Origin: CAZGYE01 sp964530165
GTDB taxonomy: Bacteria > Planctomycetota > Planctomycetia > Planctomycetales > Planctomycetaceae
Length of the DNA stretch: 49,104 nucleotides
NCBI GenBank assembly: GCA_964530165.1
Contig: CAZGYE010000006.1
Span: forward strand, 1 to 49,104
Direction: 5' to 3'
In this document: positions 16,011 to 24,144 of the stretch, one piece after another
How the letters are laid out: the number at the start of each line of letters is the position of its first letter
How positions within the stretch are numbered: the stretch's first letter is position 1
The notes under the pieces: generated by a model
Database searches by the model: none
The model's input: only the letters and a program-made list of their open reading frames with translations
Told to the model about the DNA's origin: nothing
Program-made: the position numbers and the translations under genes

Positions 16011-17069
16011 ATGAGTGATGCCAATAACCCCAACAACTACCCAAAACTTCACAACGGCATCTGGGCCGGCGTGGTCGGTAAAGGGCCGGATTCCGAGCCG
16101 ACCATCGACTTGGAGACCATGCTCGATCTGACCGCCGCGGCCGAGGTGGACGGGGTCAAGTTCGACGGTGTGGACGTGTTTCTGTTCGATCCACACGTCA
16201 ACATCGCTGCCTCTGACGACGAGCTGAAGCAACTGGCCGAGAAGGTTCAGTCCAGGAATCTCGTCGTCGGCTCGGTGGTGGCGCCGGTCTGGCCGCCGAC
16301 CGGTGGGGGCTCGGCAATGGGCGACGACTCAGAGCGCGAGAAGTTCTTGGGGCAAGTCCGCAAAGGTTGCCGGATTGCGCAGACATTGCGTGAATTGGGC
16401 GTACGGCCTGGCGGCATTGTCCGTATGGACTCGGCTTGCAGCCCCAGCGAGTGGGCCGAAGACCCCGAAGAAAATCAGAAACGCATCGCTGAAACCTTCC
16501 GCCAGGCCTGCGACATCGCTGCGGACTACGGTGAGCGGCTGGCCGCAGAAGGGGAGATTTGCTGGGGCGGCATGCATGGCTGGAAGACGATGGTCAACCT
16601 GCTGGAGCAGGTCGATCGGCCCGGGACCATCGGTTTCCAGGCCGACATGGCCCATACGCTGTTGTATCTGCTCGGCTACAACGCCGCGGAGGACCGCATC
16701 CTGCCCGAAGAGTGGAACTGGGACGATCCGAACGGACTGGATGAGGCGTTGCAGACGCTGACCGCTGCATTACGTCCCTGGCTGATCGATTTTCACGTGG
16801 CCCAGAATGACGCGACGGTGAAGGGCTCCGGCTCGCACGACAAGACCGGCCGGCACTGCTTGCCCAACGATCCCGCCGGCAAGCTGGACATCCCCCATCA
16901 CGCCGGTTTCTGGTTGCGGGACGAAAACGGCGAGCTGACCAAGACGTGCCGTCACCTGTGCTGGGACGGCTGCATGTTCCCCAACGAGACGATGATGAAG
17001 CCCGAAACGTGGAACGACATCCTGACGGCGATGATCGCCGTGCGGGATGCGCACGGGTGGGAGGAATGA
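16011..17069 (+). CDS. Sugar-phosphate isomerase/epimerase-like TIM-barrel protein
   Basis: A 352-residue protein from ATG 16011 behind GAGGAG. The sequence has xylose-isomerase-like (AP endonuclease 2 superfamily) features: VKFDGVDVFLF on an early strand, AAEGEICWGGMHGWKT, TIGFQADMAHTLLYLLGY and WLIDFHVAQNDATVKG, supplying the acidic and histidine metal ligands expected at strand ends. The substrate cannot be read from the sequence. Neighbouring cupin and Gfo/Idh/MocA genes suggest a joint polyol or sugar-acid pathway. The gene follows directly on the downstream REP array. Confidence 0.8.
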   Translation: MSDANNPNNYPKLHNGIWAGVVGKGPDSEPTIDLETMLDLTAAAEVDGVKFDGVDVFLFDPHVNIAASDDELKQLAEKVQSRNLVVGSVVAPVWPPTGGGSAMGDDSEREKFLGQVRKGCRIAQTLRELGVRPGGIVRMDSACSPSEWAEDPEENQKRIAETFRQACDIAADYGERLAAEGEICWGGMHGWKTMVNLLEQVDRPGTIGFQADMAHTLLYLLGYNAAEDRILPEEWNWDDPNGLDEALQTLTAALRPWLIDFHVAQNDATVKGSGSHDKTGRHCLPNDPAGKLDIPHHAGFWLRDENGELTKTCRHLCWDGCMFPNETMMKPETWNDILTAMIAVRDAHGWEE

Positions 17070-17124
17070 AATGACGAATGCCCAAATACCCAATGTCTAA
17101 AGAATCTCGAATGTCGAAATCCGA

Positions 17125-17526
17125 ATGTCTAAAGAAGCCCGAAGCACGAATGTCAAATCACGAAATGGAGGCCCCGAGAAGCGGTACGACTTGGAAGAAC
17201 GGACTGCTCGATTTGGCGAAGCGATCATCGGGTTCACGAAGAAGATTCCGATAAACCCGGTGACGGAGCCTCTCATTGGACAGCTTGTCAGGGTCGGAAC
17301 AAGTGTCGACGCGAACTATTGTGAGGCAGACGATGCGGGCTCGAAGAAAGAATTTCGGTATCGAATCAGCCTCTGCAAGCGAGAATCTCGCGAGTGCAAA
17401 CATTGGCTCCGAATGATCGTTGCGGCGGTTCCGGAAATGAAGGATGAGGCCCGAACCCACTGGCAGGAAGCCAAGGAACTTCATCTCATCTTCGCTTCGA
17501 TTTACCGTGGCAAGCCTAAACTGTGA
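17125..17526 (+). CDS. Four-helix-bundle protein (23S rRNA intervening-sequence protein family)
   Basis: A 133-residue protein. RYDLEERTARFGEAIIGFTK and GTSVDANYCEADDAGSKKEF are characteristic of the TIGR02436/bS23-like family, first described from proteins encoded within 23S rRNA intervening sequences but widespread as stand-alone genes of unknown role; they form pentamers of four-helix bundles. The ATG at 17125 lies inside the left inverted micro-repeat, so the first 15 or so residues are repeat-derived. The next gene, a DNA glycosylase, begins 21 bp downstream. Confidence 0.88.
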   Translation: MSKEARSTNVKSRNGGPEKRYDLEERTARFGEAIIGFTKKIPINPVTEPLIGQLVRVGTSVDANYCEADDAGSKKEFRYRISLCKRESRECKHWLRMIVAAVPEMKDEARTHWQEAKELHLIFASIYRGKPKL

Positions 17527-17547
17527 ATTGGCATTTGGAGAACTCGG

Positions 17548-18303
17548 ATGACTCAAAACGCGATCATCGAATTGCTGTTGGATAGGGGAAAGCGGCTTTT
17601 CGACGCCCAACGGGGCTTCAAGGAGTTCAGGCACGTCCGTGAAGCCGACGAATTGCTTAATGATCTTCAGCGACATTCCCATGCTTTTGTGCTCGCTTGC
17701 ATCATGGACAGGCAAATTCGCGCGGAGAAGGCATGGCTCATTCCGTACCGTTTTACACAAAAGCTTGGCAGTTTCAATTTTTCAACGTTAGCTGGCCGGA
17801 CGCTTGACGATGTCAGAAGACTTATGACAGAGCCAAAGCCGCTCCACCGCTTTGTGGAGAAAATGAGCAAGAACTTTCACGCTGCGATCGCGTTTATTTC
17901 GGACAAGTATTGCGGCAACGCGGCTGCAATTTGGGCTGGCAATCCATCCAGCGCAGAGGTCACCTATCGGTTTCTTGAGTTCCGGGGTGCCGGGCCAAAG
18001 ATTGCGACGATGGCCGCCAACACCTTGGCTCGGCATTTTAAGATTCCGTTTAGCGATTACTACTCTATTGACGTTTCGGTAGATGTGCACGTTCGGCGAG
18101 TTTTTGCTCGGCTTGGCCTGATTAGCCCAGACAACTCTGTCGAAGCAATCGTATATCGGGCCCGTGCACTCCATCCTGAGTTTCCAGGTCTCCTCGACTT
18201 TCCCGCGTGGGAAATCGGCCGAAACTGGTGTAAGCCGCAGGCTCTGCTGTGCGGTCAATGCTACATGAAAGACTTATGCCCGACTGCTAGAGGCGTTCCA
18301 TAA
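17548..18303 (+). CDS. Endonuclease III-like DNA glycosylase with 4Fe-4S cluster
   Basis: A 251-residue HhH-GPD protein. The helix-hairpin-helix reads LEFRGAGPKIATMAANTL with Lys151 in the place of the catalytic lysine of endonuclease III, and Asp179 in VDVHVRRVFARLGL aligns with the catalytic aspartate. The C-terminal cysteines 228, 235, 238 and 244 keep the exact C-X6-C-X2-C-X5-C spacing of the Nth iron-sulfur loop. The gap between Lys and Asp is about ten residues longer than in Nth, and the first 100 residues look unlike Nth, so this is a divergent paralogue. It probably excises damaged or modified bases. It shares the AT-richer islet with the four-helix-bundle gene. Confidence 0.8.
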   Translation: MTQNAIIELLLDRGKRLFDAQRGFKEFRHVREADELLNDLQRHSHAFVLACIMDRQIRAEKAWLIPYRFTQKLGSFNFSTLAGRTLDDVRRLMTEPKPLHRFVEKMSKNFHAAIAFISDKYCGNAAAIWAGNPSSAEVTYRFLEFRGAGPKIATMAANTLARHFKIPFSDYYSIDVSVDVHVRRVFARLGLISPDNSVEAIVYRARALHPEFPGLLDFPAWEIGRNWCKPQALLCGQCYMKDLCPTARGVP

Positions 18304-18426
18304 TCCAGGCCAGTTTTGTAATTGGGATTTCGTCATTCTTTAGACATTCGACATTAGACATTCGACATTAGACATTCGGCATTCACCCATATCGGACCGC
18401 TCAGTGAATCGAAAGAGAGGACGAAC

Positions 18427-19587
18427 ATGACCAAACCGTTAAACATCGGACTGATCGGTTACGGCTTCATGGGCCGGACCCACAGCAACGCCTATTGCAA
18501 GGTTAACCATTTTTTCGACGTGGAGTATCGCCCGGTTCTCCAGGCCGCCTGTGGCGGGCCGCCTTACGAGAAGCTCGAAAGCTTCGCCAAGAACTGGGGC
18601 TATGAGTCCACCGAGACCGACTGGCGAAAGCTGGTCGAACGCGACGACATCGACGTGATCGACATCTGCGCCCCGAACAACATGCACCACGACATTGCCA
18701 TCGCCGCGGCTGAGAATGGAAAGATCGTCGTCTGCGAGAAGCCGCTGGCCATGAACGTGGGCGAGGGGCAGGAGATGGTCGACGCCGTCGAGAAAGCCAG
18801 CGTGGCCAACATGGTCTCGTACAACTATCGCCGCGTGCCGGCCATTAGCTTGGCCAAGCAGATCATTGACGAAGGCCGCGTCGGGCGGCCTTTCCATTAT
18901 CGGGCCATGTACCTGCAGGACTGGACCATCGCCGAGGACGTGCCTCAGGGCGGTCAAACGCTGTGGCGTCTGGACGTCAAGGTGGCCGGCAGCGGCGTGA
19001 CGGGCGATCTGCTAGCCCACTCCATCGACACGGCGATGTGGCTCAACGGTCCGATCAAGTCGGTCGTGGCCGCCACCGAGACCTTTATCAAGCAGCGTCT
19101 GCACCAGGAGACGGGCAAAGTCGAACCGGTAGGCATCGATGACGCTTGCATGTTCCTGGCCCGGTTCGCCAACGGCTCGATGGGCACGTTCGAGTCCAGC
19201 CGTTACGCCCGTGGTCGCAAGAACTACAATACCTTGGAGCTGAACGGGGCCGACGGGTCCGTGTTCTTCAACCTGGAAGACCCGCACGAGTTGCAATTCT
19301 TCGAGTACTCGTCGCCCGAACTGGGCGGCAAGACCCCCGATCACCTGACCGGCTGGCGGTCGATCCACGTCACCAACTTTGAGCATCCGTACATGGACAG
19401 GTGGTGGGTTCCCGGTTGCACCATCGGCTACGAACACACCTTCGTCAACGCCATGGCCGACTTTCTGAAGTCGCTGGAAGGGGGCGAGCCTTTCCAGCCC
19501 GACTTCGCCTGTGCGCTGGAGACGCAGAAGGTCTGCGACGCCGTGCTCAGGAGCGCCCGGGAGGGGACTTGGATCGAAATCGCATAG
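18427..19587 (+). CDS. Gfo/Idh/MocA family oxidoreductase
   Basis: A 386-residue NAD(P)-dependent sugar or polyol dehydrogenase from ATG 18427 behind GAGAGG. The Rossmann fold starts with LNIGLIGYGFMGRTHSNAY; the family signature ICAPNNMHHDIAIAAAENGK leads to CEKPLAMN with the catalytic-site lysine, and GDLLAHSIDTAMWL supplies the conserved Asp/His. There is no signal peptide, so it acts in the cytoplasm. With the isomerase-like and cupin genes upstream it would make a short oxidation/isomerisation route for a sugar or inositol-like compound; the substrate is unknown. Confidence 0.9.
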   Translation: MTKPLNIGLIGYGFMGRTHSNAYCKVNHFFDVEYRPVLQAACGGPPYEKLESFAKNWGYESTETDWRKLVERDDIDVIDICAPNNMHHDIAIAAAENGKIVVCEKPLAMNVGEGQEMVDAVEKASVANMVSYNYRRVPAISLAKQIIDEGRVGRPFHYRAMYLQDWTIAEDVPQGGQTLWRLDVKVAGSGVTGDLLAHSIDTAMWLNGPIKSVVAATETFIKQRLHQETGKVEPVGIDDACMFLARFANGSMGTFESSRYARGRKNYNTLELNGADGSVFFNLEDPHELQFFEYSSPELGGKTPDHLTGWRSIHVTNFEHPYMDRWWVPGCTIGYEHTFVNAMADFLKSLEGGEPFQPDFACALETQKVCDAVLRSAREGTWIEIA

Positions 19588-19648
19588 CATCAACGGGCAG
19601 GCATCGCATATAATCCCGCAGTACACGTCCGCAGGAGTACAAAGACCT

Positions 19649-20128
19649 ATGGAAAGGCAGCCGATTTCGCAGGAAGGTTACGAAAAGCTGCGCGAAGAGA
19701 TTCGACACCTCGAAGACGTGGAAATGCCCAAGATTGCCGAGAAGATCGCCGCGGCCCGCGCCGAGGGCGATCTCAGCGAGAATGCCGAGTTCACCGGCCA
19801 GTGTGAGGCGCAGGGCATGCTGCAGGCGAAAATTAACCAGCTCAAGAGCAAGCTGGCCAATTGCGAGATCGTCGACAAATCAGCGATGCCCAAAGGCGTG
19901 GTCGCCTTCGGTGCAATCGTTACGGTCAAGAACCTCGACGACCGCCTGGACGAAAAATACGAGATGGTCGGTCCCGGCGAAGAGAACTACACCGGCGAAG
20001 TAATGAAAATCCTCACATCCAGTCCGCTGGCCCAAGGGCTGATCGGCAAGAAGGTGGGTGATGTGGTGGAGGTCGAAGTGCCCAACGGCACATTACGTCT
20101 GGAGATCACGGCAATTCAGGACAGTTGA
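19649..20128 (+). CDS. greA: Transcription elongation factor GreA
   Basis: A 159-residue protein starting MERQPISQEGYEKLREEI, the usual GreA length. The N-terminal coiled coil carries the acidic tip ARAEGDLSENAEF, whose Asp/Glu pair stimulates RNA cleavage by stalled RNA polymerase. The C-terminal FKBP-like domain ends with GDVVEVEVPNGTLRLEI. Start ATG 19649 has GGAG about 13 nt upstream. It sits 61 bp after the oxidoreductase gene and may be transcribed separately. Confidence 0.96.
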   Translation: MERQPISQEGYEKLREEIRHLEDVEMPKIAEKIAAARAEGDLSENAEFTGQCEAQGMLQAKINQLKSKLANCEIVDKSAMPKGVVAFGAIVTVKNLDDRLDEKYEMVGPGEENYTGEVMKILTSSPLAQGLIGKKVGDVVEVEVPNGTLRLEITAIQDS

Positions 20129-20137
20129 GTTCGAATT

Positions 20138-20422
20138 TCAGGCTTCTTCGAATTCGTCCCCCTCCAGATCGTTTTCGCCGTCCGGTCCGTGATCGTAGCA
20201 GTCTTCAGAATGCCAAAGTGGCAAGCCGGCTGCATACCGAGCCGCCAACGTCAAGACCTTTTCATCCGAGCCGGGCTTGGCGTCGGTGCGGTCCCTGGGG
20301 TCGACGCCGAGCGCTCGAAAATCCTCATCATCATAGACATCTTTGTAGCCGGCGAAACACTCTACATCACGCATCCCGGAGAAAGACTCGAGGTCGGGAC
20401 GAACCTCGAACGAGAATGTCAT
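20138..20422 (-). CDS. Small acidic protein of unknown function
   Basis: 94 residues from ATG 20422 with AGGAG 9 nt upstream. The sequence is rich in Asp/Glu (DVYDDEDFRALGVDPRD, GENDLEGDEFEEA) and has two cysteines but no membrane segment. I do not recognise a family. The good ribosome-binding site and the lack of another gene here support it as real. It is convergent with greA (9-bp gap). Confidence 0.6.
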   Translation of the reverse strand: MTFSFEVRPDLESFSGMRDVECFAGYKDVYDDEDFRALGVDPRDRTDAKPGSDEKVLTLAARYAAGLPLWHSEDCYDHGPDGENDLEGDEFEEA

Positions 20423-20600
20423 TCCGCATACTCCTGTAGGTTAAACGCTTGAAAGACAAAAACAGGCGGGTCAACATTGGTGGGCCGAACCTCGATGACT
20501 CTCTCGATTTTTGAGGCTTGGATTCAAAATGTCAACAAAAAAATTGTGAATTTTGCGAACAACGTGGAAATAGCGCTTCGATCCAAGCTCTCGGCGATGC

Positions 20601-22640
20601 TCAGCGCTTCGGCCGGCCGACCTGGTACTTTTTCAGCTTGCGGTCGAGCGTGGATCGCTCGATGCCGAGAATCTGGGCCGCTCGCGATTTGTTCCAGTTG
20701 GTCCAATCGAGCACCGAGAGAATGTGTTCCTGTTCCAAGACGCCCAGCGAGATCTGACGGAAACCTGAAGGCCCGGGCTGATGCGGGCTCGGTTGTTGGG
20801 TGGCGCCTGCTGTGGACAATTGAATATCGGATTCGCCGACGAAATCTCCGGTGCAGAGGATGACGGCCCGTTCCACGGCGTTCTGCAACTCGCGGACGTT
20901 GCCTGGCCAGTCATAATTCGTCAATGCATCCAGCGTTTGCCGAGTAAACCCCTTGATTGCCCGGCTCGTTTTCCGGGCAAAGCGTTCCAGGAAGTAATTC
21001 GCCAGCAGCGGAATGTCGGAGCGATGTTCTCGCAGCGGCTCGACCACGATTTCGACGACGTCCAGACGGAAGTACAGATCTTTGCGGAATGTGCCTTCTT
21101 CCAGCGCCCGCTCCAGGTCGCGGTTCGTGGCGGCGATGACGCGGACTTCTACCTGAACAGGTCTTCCACCTCCCAGACGCTCGTAAGGATGCCCTTCCAG
21201 CACCCGCAGGAACTTGGCCTGAACACCGAGGCTCATTTCGCCGACCTCGTCGAGAAACAGGCTGCCGTTGTGCGCCTGTTCGAACTTGCCGATCTTGCGG
21301 GCCGTGGCACCGGTAAACGAGCCCCGTTCGTGCCCAAACAATTCGCTTTCGAGCAGCGTTTCGCTCAGTGCGGCACAATTCATGCAAACGAACGGACCGT
21401 TTCGCCGGTCGCTGTTGAAGTGAATGGCCCGCGCCACCAGTTCCTTTCCGACGCCGCTCTCGCCGCGGATCATCACTGTCGCGCCGGTCGGCGCGATGCG
21501 GCCAATGGTCTCCCGCAGCCGGCGCAGCGACTGACTGTCGCCGATCAATTGACTTTCAATCTCCAACTGTCGGCGAAGCGTGAGGTTCTCGTCGCGGACC
21601 TTGGCCAGCCCGGCGGCCAGCGATTCCTTCTCCGTCAGGTTCTCCAGCGCGACGGCCATTTGATCAGCCACAGCCAGTGTGAACTCGAGATCGTCGGGAT
21701 CGAGCGGGTTGTCCGGATTCGTTGAGTACAAATGCAGCAGACCCAGGATCAACTCTCCTGCGCGAATTGGGGCGCAGATGACGCTCTGGGCGTGAATTTC
21801 GCCCAGACTGTCGCGGCTGGCCAGACGGCTGTCGTCGGCAACGTCACGGGCCAGGATCGCCTCGCTTTCGCCAAGCACGACGCCCGACAGGTAGTCCGAG
21901 ACCTTCTGATACGGAAGGTCCCCCTGCGCTTTGTACGCGATGACACTCAATTGCTTGGACTGCGCGCCGGAAGTGACGTTTTTCGGGAGCAACAGGATGG
22001 CCCCGATGTCGGCACACGTACCGCCGAACAGTCCGTCCAGAACCACCTCCGACAATTCCCGCGCGTCGCGGGCCGCGCCCATGTCCAACGCCAGCCGGTA
22101 GAGTGTTGCCAGTTCCTGACTGGTGCGGTCGCGTCCGATGACCTCCGGCGTGCTCGACGATTGATAGCGCGTCCGGCTTTGCCGGTGAATGATGGCCGGT
22201 TCCAATCCGGGAGCCGGGTGATCGAACACAACGTCCCACGCCGTGCCGGCGTCGCTTCCGGGTCCGTCGCCGGTTGTTTCCAACTCGGGAAACGGCTGGG
22301 AGAGGTCAAAGGTGAATCCCAGGCTGCACGAACCGATCTGGATCAGCTCCCCCGCCGACAGTTCCGAGTCCCCGGTGACGCGTGTCCCGTTCAGCAGCGT
22401 TCCGTTGCGGCTGCTGAGATCCCGCAGAGTCCACTTTGATCCGCTTTGGAACACTTCGCAGTGGTTTCGGCTGCAAATCTCATCCCGGATCACGATGCGG
22501 TTCGTCGGCGCCCGTCCGATCGTCGTGACCTGACCGGGTGTCAATCGGAACACATCGCGCCAACTGCTCCCCTCTCTGACAACCAGAAAGGCAACAGGTT
22601 TGTCCGTACGTTTGGCGTCTGCGCTCGTCTCTTGTGGCAT
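20601..22640 (-). CDS. FHA-GAF sigma54-dependent transcriptional activator
   Basis: 679 residues in four parts: an N-terminal FHA domain (about 37-111; TIGRAPTNRIVIRD, SRNHCEVF, LSSRNGTLLNG) that should bind phosphothreonine; a GAF domain (about 170-335); an AAA+ domain with Walker A GESGVGKE (393-400), Walker B LFLDE (461-465) and arginine region; and a Fis-type HTH (about 635-679; NKSRAAQILGIERSTLDRKL). The sigma54-contact loop reads GSFTGA instead of the usual GAFTGA. It would activate sigma54 promoters in response to Ser/Thr-kinase signalling and a small ligand. The neighbours do not show its targets. Confidence 0.95.
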   Translation of the reverse strand: MPQETSADAKRTDKPVAFLVVREGSSWRDVFRLTPGQVTTIGRAPTNRIVIRDEICSRNHCEVFQSGSKWTLRDLSSRNGTLLNGTRVTGDSELSAGELIQIGSCSLGFTFDLSQPFPELETTGDGPGSDAGTAWDVVFDHPAPGLEPAIIHRQSRTRYQSSSTPEVIGRDRTSQELATLYRLALDMGAARDARELSEVVLDGLFGGTCADIGAILLLPKNVTSGAQSKQLSVIAYKAQGDLPYQKVSDYLSGVVLGESEAILARDVADDSRLASRDSLGEIHAQSVICAPIRAGELILGLLHLYSTNPDNPLDPDDLEFTLAVADQMAVALENLTEKESLAAGLAKVRDENLTLRRQLEIESQLIGDSQSLRRLRETIGRIAPTGATVMIRGESGVGKELVARAIHFNSDRRNGPFVCMNCAALSETLLESELFGHERGSFTGATARKIGKFEQAHNGSLFLDEVGEMSLGVQAKFLRVLEGHPYERLGGGRPVQVEVRVIAATNRDLERALEEGTFRKDLYFRLDVVEIVVEPLREHRSDIPLLANYFLERFARKTSRAIKGFTRQTLDALTNYDWPGNVRELQNAVERAVILCTGDFVGESDIQLSTAGATQQPSPHQPGPSGFRQISLGVLEQEHILSVLDWTNWNKSRAAQILGIERSTLDRKLKKYQVGRPKR

Positions 22641-22836
22641 CGCTGAGAGGAACCGATCCGAACCGATTGGTCAAGGAGAAACGAAGATCGTTCTGACTAG
22701 CGGGCACTGCCGGCCGGCCGGTCTTTCATTATCCAGCATAAACGACGAGGCTTCCACGCTGCAAGGGATCAGAGAGCGATCGCGGAACGGGCGTTGACAC
22801 AATTCTCGTCATTCAAGATACTTCAATTCGAGTCCT

Positions 22837-24144
22837 ATGACCGATTTGGCGAAGTACGCACTGAAAGTCGCCACGCGAGCCCGTCACGCATCGCGTGAGC
22901 TGGCCGTCGCAACCGGCGGTCGGAAAACCGACTGGCTGCAGCGGTCGGCCGAGTTGATCCGCTGGAGAGCAACGGAATTGATCGAGGCCAACAACCGCGA
23001 TCTCCAGCAGGCGTCCGCGCACGGGCTGACGTCGGCAGCCGTCGATCGGCTGCGGCTGAGTGAATCGCGACTGGAAGAGATTTCGCAGGCCCTCGGCCAG
23101 GTGGCGCTGCTGCCGGACCCGGTCGGCGAGATTATCGGCAGCAACGTGCGGCCCAACGGTCTGCTGGTGACTCGGGTGCGCGTGCCGTTGGGTGTTGTGT
23201 TCTTCATCTACGAATCGCGGCCGAACGTGACGGTCGATGCCGCTGCCTTGTGTGTGAAGAGTGGGAACGCGGTCATCCTGCGCGGCGGGAAGGAAGCGTT
23301 CCACAGCAATCAGGCGTTTCACGCGGTGCTCAGCGAAGCGCTGGAAGAAGTCGGGTTGCCGCCCCATGCGGTCCAACTGGTGGAGACGACCGACCGGGAA
23401 GCAGTTGGCCATTTTTTGAAGCTGCATGAGAAGATCGACGTGACCATTCCGCGGGGCGGCAAATCGTTGATCGAACGCATTTCTGCCGAAGCCACGATGC
23501 CGGTCATCAAGCATTTCGCCGGAGTCTGCCACGTCTATGTCGACCGGGCCGCCGACGAGCAGATGGCCAGGCAGATCGTCGTCAACAGCAAATGCCAACG
23601 GCCGGGTGTTTGCAACGCGGCTGAGTCGTTGCTCGTGCACGCTGAGATTGCCGACTCGTTCTTACCGGCGGTGGGCGCGGCACTCGAAGCCGAAGGCGTC
23701 GAGCTGCGCTGTTGCGAGCGTTCGCGCCAGCTCCTGCCCGGGAGCGTCCCGGCCACCGACGAGGATTTCCACACGGAGTATCTCGATCTGGTCCTTTCCG
23801 TAAAAACAGTCGACGGCCTCGACGACGCCATCAGTCACATCAACTCGTATGGTTCGGGGCACACCGAGACGATCGTGACCAACGATCTGGCGGCGTCAGA
23901 GCAGTTTACCGCCCGCGTCGATTCGTCGGCTGTCTTGGTCAATGCCAGCACCCGTTTCCACGATGGCGGTGAATTCGGTCTTGGCGCGGAGATTGGCATC
24001 AGCACCGACAAATTTCACGCCCGCGGTCCGTGCGGATTGCGAGAATTGACCAGTTACAAATACGTTGTTCATGGAACCGGACAAATTCGTCAATCGTCAA
24101 ACCCAACGGAGGCCAGGGATGGCGGACGTCTTGAGTCAAAATGA
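22837..24144 (+). CDS. proA: Glutamate-5-semialdehyde dehydrogenase (gamma-glutamyl phosphate reductase)
   Basis: Second step of proline biosynthesis: NADPH-dependent reduction of glutamyl-5-phosphate to glutamate-5-semialdehyde. The 435-residue protein has the aldehyde-dehydrogenase fold with VPLGVVFFIYESRPNVTVDA, the catalytic Cys259 in QRPGVCNAAE, and the C-terminal GPCGLRELTSYKY. Start ATG 22837. No proB is adjacent. The last 26 bp overlap the start of fliM, so the two are probably co-transcribed. Confidence 0.95.
   Translation: MTDLAKYALKVATRARHASRELAVATGGRKTDWLQRSAELIRWRATELIEANNRDLQQASAHGLTSAAVDRLRLSESRLEEISQALGQVALLPDPVGEIIGSNVRPNGLLVTRVRVPLGVVFFIYESRPNVTVDAAALCVKSGNAVILRGGKEAFHSNQAFHAVLSEALEEVGLPPHAVQLVETTDREAVGHFLKLHEKIDVTIPRGGKSLIERISAEATMPVIKHFAGVCHVYVDRAADEQMARQIVVNSKCQRPGVCNAAESLLVHAEIADSFLPAVGAALEAEGVELRCCERSRQLLPGSVPATDEDFHTEYLDLVLSVKTVDGLDDAISHINSYGSGHTETIVTNDLAASEQFTARVDSSAVLVNASTRFHDGGEFGLGAEIGISTDKFHARGPCGLRELTSYKYVVHGTGQIRQSSNPTEARDGGRLESK

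Larger units (their letters stand above)
17084..18390. mobile_element. AT-richer islet bounded by inverted AATGTC-type micro-repeats
   Basis: The left edge (about 17084-17160) and right edge (about 18331-18390) carry runs of a short motif in opposite orientation: GAATGTCTAAAGAA at 17124-17137 is matched exactly in reverse complement at 18336-18349, with further GACATT(C/A) units at 18343-18380. The two genes within have a visibly lower GC content than the neighbours and separate two genes of the sugar cluster. An acquired cassette is the likely reading; no transposase is present. Confidence 0.45.
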
